Below are positions 1 to 5,131 of a DNA stretch of 6,877 nucleotides, one piece after another (position 1 is the first letter of the stretch; each line of letters begins with the position of its first letter). The notes beneath the pieces are model-generated. The model was not told where the DNA came from and did no database searches. It worked only from the letters and a program-made list of their open reading frames with translations. The DNA comes from Candidatus Kuenenia stuttgartensis (lineage in GTDB: Bacteria > Planctomycetota > Planctomycetia > Isosphaerales > Isosphaeraceae). The stretch is taken from the NCBI GenBank assembly GCA_945874095.1, contig CAMCFM010000244.1, positions 1-6,877 on the forward strand. Reading direction: 5' to 3'. The translations under genes and the position numbers were made by a program.

Positions 1-46
1 CTCGGGCTTGATTGACAAGTTCGTTAGTCAGGACGGCTTCGCTCAT
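1..46 (-). CDS. 5' end of an unidentified protein gene, cut by the left edge
   Basis: An open frame starts with ATG at 46 and runs off the left edge; the 15 visible residues begin MSEAVLTNELVNQAR. An in-frame stop (TAA, 76-74) lies upstream and no other ATG lies between, so this start is the only ATG choice. The bases before it contain a G-run (TTGGGGG) about five bases away, which is at best a weak ribosome-binding site. The gene lies on the same strand as the BlaI-type repressor, but a good terminator separates them. The visible start is polar, unlike the membrane-spanning N-terminus of a BlaR1-type sensor. Too little is present to name a family, and a chance open frame is not excluded. Confidence 0.42.
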   Translation of the reverse strand, partial: MSEAVLTNELVNQAR

Positions 47-147
47 ATGGCCCCCAACGCAAGATGCAGTCTCTTAAAAGGAAGTTCCATAAGAGTACTA
101 CCAGATTTGCATGGGAATGGAAATATGCATGGTGCAGAGAAACCGAA

Positions 148-179
148 ATAAAAAAGCCTCTGCGGCTAGGCAAAGGCTT
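148..179 (-). terminator. Rho-independent terminator of the BlaI-type repressor gene
   Basis: Read on the minus strand, a 10-bp stem (179-170 pairing with 163-154, one G-U pair) closes a 6-base loop and runs straight into a T-rich tract (TTTT-A-TTT beyond the stem, TTTTTT counting its last two bases). It lies 54 bases past the repressor stop codon and before the partial gene at the left edge, so the two are probably separate transcripts. On the plus strand the stem has an A-C mismatch and no T-tract follows, which supports the minus orientation. Confidence 0.75.
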
Positions 180-207
180 GAAAGCAAGCGTTCTGGAGAG
201 ATATATA

Positions 208-233
208 AGACTCTTCTTCTTGAGAGAGAGTCT
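208..233 (-). repeat. Short inverted repeat touching the repressor stop codon
   Basis: AGACTCT at 208-214 and AGAGTCT at 227-233 form a perfect 7-bp inverted repeat around a purine-rich 12-base spacer. The right arm reaches into the last base of the TGA stop codon (235-233) of the repressor gene. No T-tract follows it on the minus strand, so it is not itself a typical terminator; the better one is about 30 bases further on. It could be a small 3' mRNA hairpin or chance. Confidence 0.3.
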
Positions 234-646
234 CAGGCTTTCGCAGTAGCGGCAGCACGGGTTCGCTTGCGGCCACCCTTTTCCAGGGCGTCTTTGAGCT
301 TTTCGACTTCTTCAGGCTTCATGCGATATGTTTTGACTACATGCATGACAAGTGCGGAAGGGTCGTTATCAAATAGCTTTTCCAAGATGTTTGACAACCG
401 ACGATGACGAACATCATCAGCCGGTATCAGCGCCTTATAAACATAGGCGAGTTCATCTCGATTCGACGATATGAATTGCTTACGTTCAAGCCGATCAAGT
501 AGTGTCGCAACAGTCGCATACGACCATTCGCGGCCACGTTTATGCAAAGTGTCCAGAATCTCGCGGACAGTACCAGTCTTGATTTCCCAGAGTACACTCA
601 GGACATCAAGTTCTGAGTCTGGAATCGTCGGTGCACGTCGCGTCAT
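233..646 (-). CDS. BlaI/MecI/CopY-family winged-helix transcriptional repressor
   Basis: A 137-residue protein of the penicillinase-repressor family (PF03965). These are small dimeric cytoplasmic DNA-binding proteins that in other bacteria repress beta-lactamase, copper or stress genes. The winged helix covers about residues 9-75: the ELDVLSVLWE start of helix 1 (12-21), the TVREIL turn (26-31), the recognition-helix block SYATVATLLDRLERK (42-56), and a wing reaching YVYKAL (68-73). Residues 76-122 form the usual C-terminal dimerisation helices, followed by a basic Lys/Arg/Ala tail (124-137). Length is close to the family's usual 120-140. The start is well placed: GGAGG lies at 661-657, ten bases upstream. 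In classical systems a BlaR1 membrane protease cleaves BlaI after an Asn-Phe pair; neither that pair nor a BlaR1 gene is visible here, so the inducing signal is unknown. A candidate promoter and operator lie upstream at 729-769. The regulated target cannot be told from the sequence. Confidence 0.93.
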   Translation of the reverse strand: MTRRAPTIPDSELDVLSVLWEIKTGTVREILDTLHKRGREWSYATVATLLDRLERKQFISSNRDELAYVYKALIPADDVRHRRLSNILEKLFDNDPSALVMHVVKTYRMKPEEVEKLKDALEKGGRKRTRAAATAKA

Positions 647-728
647 GGAAACTCTTCCTCCATTAAAGGCCCCACCGGAAGAGAATGCGAGACAATCTCA
701 CATACCATTTGGAGTCTGTCGTTACCAG

Positions 729-736
729 ACAACTGT
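729..736. promoter_or_regulatory. Possible BlaI-type operator at the repressor's own start site
   Basis: ACA-N2-TGT at 729-736 has the dyad core of the TACA/TGTA operators known for BlaI and MecI, but lacks the flanking T and A. It sits 5 bases past the predicted -10 box, where a bound dimer would block transcription. Self-repression is the usual arrangement in this family. The match is short, so this rests mostly on position. Confidence 0.27.
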
Positions 737-741
737 TTCAT

Positions 742-769
742 ATTCTATGATTGCTCTTTCAAATGTCAA
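742..769 (-). promoter_or_regulatory. Sigma-70-type promoter for the repressor gene
   Basis: On the minus strand TTGACA (769-764) matches the -35 consensus in full. A 16-base spacer separates it from TAGAAT (747-742), a 5-of-6 match to the -10 box. Transcription would begin near 735, giving a leader of about 90 bases before the ATG at 646. This is the best promoter-like sequence seen in the window. Confidence 0.52.
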
Positions 770-838
770 TGATGAAAGCAACGGAAAATAACCGATTTTA
801 CTGATTTTATGATCTTTTTTAACATCGCAACACTAATC

Positions 839-863
839 GTAAAGCATTTACAATTAATTACAA
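839..863. repeat. Overlapping palindrome and one-turn direct repeat in an AT-rich block
   Basis: GTAAA (839-843), GCA, TTTAC (847-851) is a perfect 13-base interrupted palindrome. It overlaps two copies of TTACAA at 848-853 and 858-863, exactly 10 bases apart, so the copies lie on the same face of the helix. The cluster is about 70-95 bases upstream of the -35 box of the repressor promoter. It could be a protein-binding site or an AT-rich upstream element. A low-complexity coincidence is possible. Confidence 0.3.
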
Positions 864-956
864 ATTTTCCATAAAGACCATCGCTTAGCTGGATTAGTCT
901 TCTGGAATAGGACTTTACGATGAGCAACCGGTCAATCCTGATGCACTACAGATGAG

Positions 957-1001
957 AAAGGTCGGCAATCCTAGGTCAGTTGAACTAGACTCCCGACCTT
1001 T
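957..1001 (-). terminator. Hairpin after the hydrolase gene, possible weak terminator
   Basis: AAAGGTCGG (957-965) and CCGACCTTT (993-1001) are perfect 9-base inverted arms around a 27-base loop. The loop holds two CTAG tetramers (971-974, 985-988) that could form a small inner stem. The structure begins 26 bases past the hydrolase stop codon. On the minus strand only TTTCT follows, so termination would be weak; it may instead protect the mRNA 3' end. It separates the hydrolase from the repressor gene. Confidence 0.42.
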
Positions 1002-1026
1002 ACGCACCTGTATGTTTCTTGAGGAT

Positions 1027-2004
1027 TTAAGGGTTCCGCCGTCGGCGTCCGCCTTCTTGTTTTTTGCTCAGATTCAGCTCAAGAAAGTCTGCTGCTTCTA
1101 CAATTGTTTTCTCAATGCCTTCCCAACCGTGCCCATCGCCGATGTAGAGTGAAACTCGGCCCTTGACATTTTTGGAGGTCATAGCGTCCGCCAGTTTCGT
1201 GGCCTGTGTGTGCGGAACCAGTGGATCTTTGGTGCCTTGAAAAGTCAGAATGACAGCATCTTTTTCTGAGATCAGGTCAACTGGAGAGGCCTGAGAAGCC
1301 TCCTTTTTCTTGTCCTTGACAGGGCCACCCAGGAAGGCGTCGACCAGAGGCCTGGATAACGCTGGAAGATCGTCGGCATCGAGGTCGGTTGGTCCGAAGT
1401 AGTTCACAACAGCCTGAATTTTAGAATTTTGGCCCTGGGGCGGAAGATCGCCCTCAAGCCCGTCCTTTTCATCGGTCACGCCCAGCATCAAAGCCAGATG
1501 GCCACCGGCTGAAAAGCCCATGGCCCCGATCCGGTCAGGCGCAATCCTATACTTCGCAGCATTGGCCTTGAGCCATCGCACAGAAGCTTTTACATCATGC
1601 ACCTGAGCTGGAAAGGTGGCTTTGGGAACCAGTCGATATTGTGGTGAAACAGCCACAAATCCTCGTTGTGCCAACATGTCAAGGAATCGGCGATTCGACT
1701 CCTTGTTACCACCCTGCCAGCCTCCACCATGAATCACGATGACGGTTGCCAGAGGCTCGCCATCGCCAGCAGGTCGAACCAGATCAAGCTTTAGCTCGGT
1801 CGTGCCGGCCTTGGTGTAAACAAGGTCGTACTCCCTCTTTAAATCTGGCATTGACGGCTTTTTTGGGTCGGAATCAGGCTTTTTCGCTTCGGCTGGTTTT
1901 GGGTCAGCTTTAGGCGGTTCCTGAGCCAGTCCAATGGTTGAAGCGTAGGCTGATAGGACCAGCCCAAGCACCAAAGCAGTCATTCCTGGCCGATGATTCA
2001 ACAT
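1027..2004 (-). CDS. Exported alpha/beta-hydrolase of the esterase/lipase (BD-FAE-like) type
   Basis: A 325-residue serine hydrolase of the esterase/lipase group (COG0657-like), probably secreted. A hydrophobic stretch at about 9-22 followed by GLA-Q suggests signal-peptide cleavage after Ala27. A charged Pro/Lys/Asp/Glu-rich linker (about 29-54) leads into the fold. The oxyanion-hole motif HGGGW is at 92-96, the nucleophile elbow GFSAG at 163-167 (Ser165), the likely acid is Asp260 in TKDPLVP, and the likely catalytic His292 lies in GDGHGWEG, so the triad looks complete. The tail is basic (RRRR near the C-terminus). Such enzymes cut esters of carbohydrates or feruloyl and acetyl groups; the substrate here is unknown. 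It starts 63 bases after the sugar dehydrogenase with no terminator between, so co-transcription is likely. Neither the ATG at 2004 nor the in-frame ATG at 1983 has a good ribosome-binding site; the longer form is kept because both give a signal peptide. Confidence 0.9.
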   Translation of the reverse strand: MLNHRPGMTALVLGLVLSAYASTIGLAQEPPKADPKPAEAKKPDSDPKKPSMPDLKREYDLVYTKAGTTELKLDLVRPAGDGEPLATVIVIHGGGWQGGNKESNRRFLDMLAQRGFVAVSPQYRLVPKATFPAQVHDVKASVRWLKANAAKYRIAPDRIGAMGFSAGGHLALMLGVTDEKDGLEGDLPPQGQNSKIQAVVNYFGPTDLDADDLPALSRPLVDAFLGGPVKDKKKEASQASPVDLISEKDAVILTFQGTKDPLVPHTQATKLADAMTSKNVKGRVSLYIGDGHGWEGIEKTIVEAADFLELNLSKKQEGGRRRRNP

Positions 2005-2067
2005 GAAGGGACTTTCTGATGAAGGAGAGGGTTTGATGGAGATGGAGGATCGTGACTCGATGGCGAT

Positions 2068-3282
2068 TTACTTGCCGGCTGGGGCGATGGAGTAAATTTT
2101 GCCATCCAGGCCGATGATGTAGAGCTCGCCGTCATGATCCTCACCAAAGGCGGCGATCTGGATTCTTGGATTCTTCTTGAGGTCCAGAACTTCAGACACA
2201 GCTTCAGCTTCGCCGGTCATCCCACGTTCGCGAACAGCCCAGACACGGCCAGACTCGAAATCGCCGTAGACATAAAGCCCGCCAAGGCTTGGGTGCTTTT
2301 TGCCGCGATAAACATAGCCACCTGTGATGCTTTTGCCTTCACTGTGGTTGTATTCGGCGATAGGGTCAATTTTAGGAACGCTGCTGGTGACCTTCTGACG
2401 ACGAGGGAAGGCGTGTTTGCCTTCACGAACGCTCCAGCCATAATTCCCACCATTAACGATAATGTCGACCTCTTCCCAAAGGTTCTGACCGACATCGCCC
2501 GCCCAGCATCGGCCATTTTCACGGTCGAAGCTGAACTTCCAGACGTTCCTAAGGCCGGTGCAGAAGACTTCAGGAGCCCAGCCCTTGAACTTGACAGGAT
2601 CGCGAAGGGCAGGGTTGTCGGAAGGGATTCCGTAAGCCTTGCCGTCAGTGGCGTGATCGACGTCGATACGAAGGATGGAACCCCACCAGTCGCCGCCGTC
2701 CTGGCCAGTTTGGAGAGGATCGTCAGCAGCTCCGCTGTCGCCCAGGGAGATATACAGGTAGCCATCATGACCGAAGTCGATACAGCCGCCGTTGTGGTTG
2801 CCGAATGGGTCGTCTTTGGAGACCCAGAGAATTTGCTCGCTGGCTGGATCAGCCTTTTCAGGGTTGGTCTTGGAAACGGTGAAGCGTGAGACCACGGAAC
2901 GGCGTGGGCCAGGCTTCATGGCCGAGTAGTAAACGAAAAATTGGCCATTTTCTTTGAACTTCGGGTGGAAGGCCAGGCCCAGCAGGCCTTCTTCGTTGCC
3001 TTCGCGGTTGACTCTCTCGTGGATGTCGAGGAAGACCTTGGTTTCTTTGGCTTCAGGGCTGTTCGTGAACGAAACGATACGACCGTCTTGTTCTACAACA
3101 AAGGAGCGGTCCGAGCCGTCTTTAGGCCAGGCGTAGGCCACAGGCCTTTTGAATTTTAAGTTGGGGTAAGCCAGTTTGGCTTCGATTTTTGGCAGAAAAC
3201 CAACGTTCTGGGCCTGAGTAGGGGCCTCAATGCCGGTTACCAGGCTGAACCCGAGAATTGCGAGAGTGAGCTTTAAGGACAT
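2068..3282 (-). CDS. Exported PQQ-dependent sugar (glucose/sorbosone-type) dehydrogenase
   Basis: A 404-residue member of the glucose/sorbosone dehydrogenase family (PF07995, COG2133), a six-bladed beta-propeller that in characterised members uses PQQ and calcium to oxidise aldoses to lactones. A signal peptide covers about residues 1-25 (cleavage near TQA-Q). Family blocks appear in order: VVEQDGRIVSF (62-72), EGLLGLAFHPKF (98-109), NHNGG (162-166) with His163 as the likely catalytic base, DGYLYISLGDSG (173-184), the LRN segment (244-246) with Arg245 as the likely PQQ contact, GDVGQNLWEEVD (262-273), NGGNYGW (277-283) and GGYVYRG (321-327). There is no CXXCH haem motif, so electrons would pass to an external acceptor. 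The start at 3282 is chosen because it opens the signal peptide and has AGGAA six bases upstream; a start at 3378 would add 32 unlike residues. It heads a probable two-gene unit with the hydrolase. Some family members act on other sugars or have lost activity, so the substrate is open. Confidence 0.92.
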   Translation of the reverse strand: MSLKLTLAILGFSLVTGIEAPTQAQNVGFLPKIEAKLAYPNLKFKRPVAYAWPKDGSDRSFVVEQDGRIVSFTNSPEAKETKVFLDIHERVNREGNEEGLLGLAFHPKFKENGQFFVYYSAMKPGPRRSVVSRFTVSKTNPEKADPASEQILWVSKDDPFGNHNGGCIDFGHDGYLYISLGDSGAADDPLQTGQDGGDWWGSILRIDVDHATDGKAYGIPSDNPALRDPVKFKGWAPEVFCTGLRNVWKFSFDRENGRCWAGDVGQNLWEEVDIIVNGGNYGWSVREGKHAFPRRQKVTSSVPKIDPIAEYNHSEGKSITGGYVYRGKKHPSLGGLYVYGDFESGRVWAVRERGMTGEAEAVSEVLDLKKNPRIQIAAFGEDHDGELYIIGLDGKIYSIAPAGK

Positions 3283-3288
3283 AATCCA

Positions 3289-3293
3289 TTCCT
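3289..3293 (-). promoter_or_regulatory. Ribosome-binding site fixing the dehydrogenase start
   Basis: AGGAA on the minus strand lies six bases before the ATG at 3282. The upstream in-frame ATGs (residues 1 and 26 of the longer reading) have no comparable site, and the shorter protein begins directly with a signal peptide. Confidence 0.6.
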
Positions 3294-3330
3294 GTTGCTT
3301 CATTCGAGATTGGAGGTGGGCGGGGCGTTC

Positions 3331-3359
3331 TACGAATCGACATTTTTGATCGACTCGTA
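3331..3359 (-). repeat. 10-bp inverted repeat in the leader of the dehydrogenase gene
   Basis: TACGAATCGA (3331-3340) faces TCGACTCGTA (3350-3359) across a 9-base spacer, matching at 9 of 10 positions. Read as minus-strand RNA the odd pair becomes G-U, so a full 10-bp stem can form about 50 bases upstream of the dehydrogenase ATG. It could be a leader hairpin or a dimer-binding operator. A second, smaller dyad, GTGAA (3362-3366) and TTCAC (3374-3378), lies beside it. A full -35 match TTGACA is at 3400-3395 on the minus strand, but the hexamer 17 bases on (TGAAGA) is a poor -10, so the promoter of this gene stays uncertain. Confidence 0.45.
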
Positions 3360-3454
3360 TAGTGAACGCTATCTTCACGAACGAGTGGATACTTTGTCAA
3401 ATCGAAAAAGCAAATTTAGGTTGACCAGGGGTTTCGAATTTGTTTACTATACGA
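3355..3454. repeat. Pair of mirrored 12-base sites in the divergent promoter region
   Basis: TCGTATAGTGAA (3355-3366) and TTTACTATACGA (3443-3454) are inverted copies matching at 11 of 12 positions, with 76 bases between them. One faces the dehydrogenase and overlaps the hairpin at 3331-3359; the other covers the predicted -10 box of the lipoprotein gene. The mirror placement between divergent genes suggests a shared regulator or matched promoter elements, but this is inferred from position only. Confidence 0.38.
3421..3450 (+). promoter_or_regulatory. Candidate promoter for the lipoprotein/DUF1559 genes
   Basis: TTGACC (3421-3426, 5 of 6 to the -35 consensus) is followed after 18 bases by TACTAT (3445-3450, 4 of 6 to the -10 consensus). 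Transcription would start near 3457, about 47 bases before the lipoprotein ATG. The -10 box lies inside the mirrored 12-base site at 3443-3454. Confidence 0.42.
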
Positions 3455-3503
3455 TTTCCCCTCAGAGAAAAACCCGTTTCCCAATCTCATAGGTACCTCT
3501 ACC

Positions 3504-3695
3504 ATGATTGTTCGCAGGCGCATGCTTTCAATGCTTGTTTCAGCCATACCTTTGGCTGGAATTTTGGGGTGTGGTGGCTCCAGTGCTGAAAAACCTAAGA
3601 CAGTTGAAGTTACCGATGAAATGAAGCGTCAGGCGGAAGCCTCGGACGCTTTTATCACGGAGCAGTCAAAACAGAAGAAAACTCCTTCCAAATAA
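3504..3695 (+). CDS. Very small predicted lipoprotein upstream of the DUF1559 gene
   Basis: A 63-residue protein with a classic lipoprotein shape: basic N-terminus (MIVRRR), hydrophobic core (about 8-21), then ILGC with Cys23 as the likely lipidated residue, followed by GGSSAE. The mature part is only about 41 residues, rich in Lys, Glu and Gln and probably helical (VTDEMKRQAEASDAFITEQ at 36-54). The lipobox has Leu at -2, which is less usual. No enzyme motif or known domain is visible. Small lipoproteins of this build recur beside DUF1559 genes in planctomycetes, from general knowledge, and their function is not known to me. AGGT nine bases upstream is a weak ribosome-binding site; internal Met7 and Met10 would also leave a signal peptide. 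The DUF1559 gene begins 113 bases downstream, so the two may share a transcript or be split by the weak hairpin at 3698-3721. Confidence 0.77.
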   Translation: MIVRRRMLSMLVSAIPLAGILGCGGSSAEKPKTVEVTDEMKRQAEASDAFITEQSKQKKTPSK

Positions 3696-3697
3696 AC

Positions 3698-3724
3698 CTT
3701 TTGGTTCATGAGGACCAGAAGTTT
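3698..3724 (+). terminator. Weak hairpin after the lipoprotein gene
   Basis: CTTTTGGT (3698-3705) pairs with ACCAGAAG (3714-3721), giving 8 bp with one G-U around an 8-base loop, followed by only TTT. It starts three bases past the stop codon. It may cause partial termination, letting some transcripts continue into the DUF1559 gene. Confidence 0.3.
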
Positions 3725-3737
3725 CGGGGAGTTTCGG
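3720..3737. repeat. One-turn direct repeat upstream of the DUF1559 gene
   Basis: AGTTTCGG occurs at 3720-3727 and again at 3730-3737, exactly 10 bases apart, about 70-90 bases upstream of the DUF1559 ATG. Same-face spacing is typical of sites for regulators that bind direct repeats. No clear promoter was found next to it, so the role is a guess. Confidence 0.25.
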
Positions 3738-3808
3738 TATCGTAGTACTTTGATTGATTTGTCGGACCAATATCCATTCATCTCTCTAACGACCGTACGG
3801 AGAATCGC

Positions 3809-4900
3809 ATGAATCAGATTAAGATGAAAAAGCGTGGTTTCACGCTGATTGAGCTGCTGGTAGTCATCGCTATCATCGCAGTCCTGATTTCTCTACTGCT
3901 GCCGGCTGTCCAGTCAGCCCGTGAGGCCGCCCGCCGCGCCCAATGCATAAACAACCTGAAGCAAATCGGGCTGGCATTGCACAATTATCATTCGACTCAC
4001 GAAAGCTTTCCCCATGGTGCATCGGTAACGATCAGCGCCTTGCCGAGCACATACCTGCACTGGAACGACTGGTCGGCCCAGGCATTACTGCTTGGTTTTA
4101 CAGAACAAGTTCCGCTTTATAATGCGGCCAATTTCAATCTTGCGGTTTGGCACTCGGGCCGGACACCCTTAGGTTATGCGGCCAACCTGACCGTATTCAA
4201 CACTGTGGTGAGCCAGTATTTGTGCCCTTCTGATAACGAGGCCGGCAAGTCGAATACCAACAGTTATTTCGCAAGTGTTGGCCCGAACACTCAGGCCGAA
4301 GGCATGGCCTCAATTGATGGAACGACCGGCAAACCGAACGGCGGGAGAGGTTCGCCAGGCCTATTCGGATACACGTACTCGTTTGGCTTGCGGGATTGCA
4401 CAGATGGGACATCGAATACCATCGCATTTTCTGAGGTACTGGTCAGCCCCGGCGGATCCCAGAAAGTGACGCGCCGAACTGGTATGGTTAATGTGGCAGG
4501 CAGTCGTTATTACCACGCCTTCGTGGATCAGACGACCACAGCAGGCACTATGGCTTTGATCAACGCGTGCGATAACAAGTGGAGAGCCGGTACTGCAGCC
4601 GGTGGCGATTACCCAAATGCAGTGGGGGCTCGCTGGAGCATGGGTGTAAGCGGATGGACCATGTTCAGCACGATTCTGACTCCGAATGAAAAGCCCTGGG
4701 GTTCGTGTCGGGTCGGATGTGCAGGGTGCGGAGCCGATAATACTTCCATGACCAACGCGACCAGCTTGCATCCAGGTGGTGTGAATGTTTGCATGGGTGA
4801 TGGTTCGGTCAAGTTCGTGAAGAACTCGATCGGTCGTCAAATATGGGTGGCACTTGGAACAAGGGACGGTGGTGAGGTTTTGAGTTCCGACTCATATTGA
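3809..4900 (+). CDS. DUF1559 protein with type IV pilin-like N-terminus and H-X9-DG C-terminus
   Basis: A 363-residue protein of the DUF1559 family (PF07596), greatly expanded in planctomycetes. The N-terminus is a class III (prepilin) signal: MNQIKMKKRG then FTLIELLVVIAIIAVL, with cleavage expected between Gly10 and Phe11 and Glu15 at the key +5 position. The hydrophobic helix runs to about residue 34 and continues into the charged AREAARRAQC stretch (37-46). The family marker NLKQIGLALHNYH is at 49-61. The C-terminus carries the H-X9-DG motif (His321, Asp331-Gly332) and ends GGEVLSSDSY. Eight cysteines follow the helix, three as C-X3-C-X2-C at 300-307. Pilin-like processing implies a place in the inner membrane or in a pseudopilus; the molecular function of the family is unknown. 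GGAGA six bases upstream supports the start. A small lipoprotein precedes it and a strong hairpin follows. Confidence 0.95.
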   Translation: MNQIKMKKRGFTLIELLVVIAIIAVLISLLLPAVQSAREAARRAQCINNLKQIGLALHNYHSTHESFPHGASVTISALPSTYLHWNDWSAQALLLGFTEQVPLYNAANFNLAVWHSGRTPLGYAANLTVFNTVVSQYLCPSDNEAGKSNTNSYFASVGPNTQAEGMASIDGTTGKPNGGRGSPGLFGYTYSFGLRDCTDGTSNTIAFSEVLVSPGGSQKVTRRTGMVNVAGSRYYHAFVDQTTTAGTMALINACDNKWRAGTAAGGDYPNAVGARWSMGVSGWTMFSTILTPNEKPWGSCRVGCAGCGADNTSMTNATSLHPGGVNVCMGDGSVKFVKNSIGRQIWVALGTRDGGEVLSSDSY

Positions 4901-4931
4901 TCGCTCATCCATCTATACTAAGATGAACTCC

Positions 4932-4967
4932 AAACGCAACGGGGCCAGGTTTGGTCCCGTTGCGTTT
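4932..4967 (+). terminator. Strong 15-bp hairpin after the DUF1559 gene, without a U-tract
   Basis: Arms 4932-4946 and 4953-4967 pair over 15 bp (one G-U) around a 6-base loop, with the GC-rich centre CGCAACGGG/CCCGTTGCG. It lies 31 bases past the stop codon. The 3' arm ends TTT but what follows is CAATAAAAAAACAG, not a T-run, and the minus strand has no T-run after the stem either. It probably ends or protects the DUF1559 transcript, but it is not a textbook intrinsic terminator. Confidence 0.6.
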
Positions 4968-5131
4968 CAATAAAAAAACAGCAGGATTAGTGATCCACAT
5001 CCCACATCGATTTGCACTTTCAGGATAAGGCTGAAACCTGATTCCTTGCTTGCGGGTTTTCTCACAAACTGGCTTTTTCTAAGGATTCAGACTCAGTGAC
5101 GATACAATTGGCGAGTGATTGAGAGTTCGAA

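Larger units (their letters stand above)
647..1026. other. Spacer between the hydrolase and repressor genes
   Basis: No convincing gene is seen in these 380 bases; the plus-strand open frames here are short and lack family features. The stretch holds the repressor's ribosome-binding site (657-661), its likely promoter (742-769) and a possible operator (729-736), then an AT-rich block at about 781-880. That block carries two copies of GATTTTA (794-800, 803-809) and the repeat cluster at 839-863. The far end holds a hairpin (957-1001) just past the hydrolase stop codon. Confidence 0.6.

Noticed and set aside
471..791. 106-codon plus-strand frame over the repressor gene
   Set aside because: Mostly antisense to the BlaI-type gene, whose family match is clear; the remainder crosses its promoter.
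2217..2768. 183-codon minus-strand open frame
   Set aside because: It lies in another frame of the same strand inside the sugar dehydrogenase and shows no family features.
2134..2889. 251-codon plus-strand open frame
   Set aside because: It is antisense to the sugar dehydrogenase, whose family motifs run in order across the same bases; the plus frame has no recognisable domain.
3283..3378. 32-residue N-terminal extension of the sugar dehydrogenase
   Set aside because: The extension is unlike a signal peptide, lacks a ribosome-binding site and covers the inverted repeats; the ATG at 3282 has AGGAA at six bases and starts a clear signal peptide.
4361..4840. 159-codon minus-strand open frame
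   Set aside because: It is antisense to the DUF1559 gene and rich in Cys, His and Arg, as expected from an out-of-frame shadow.
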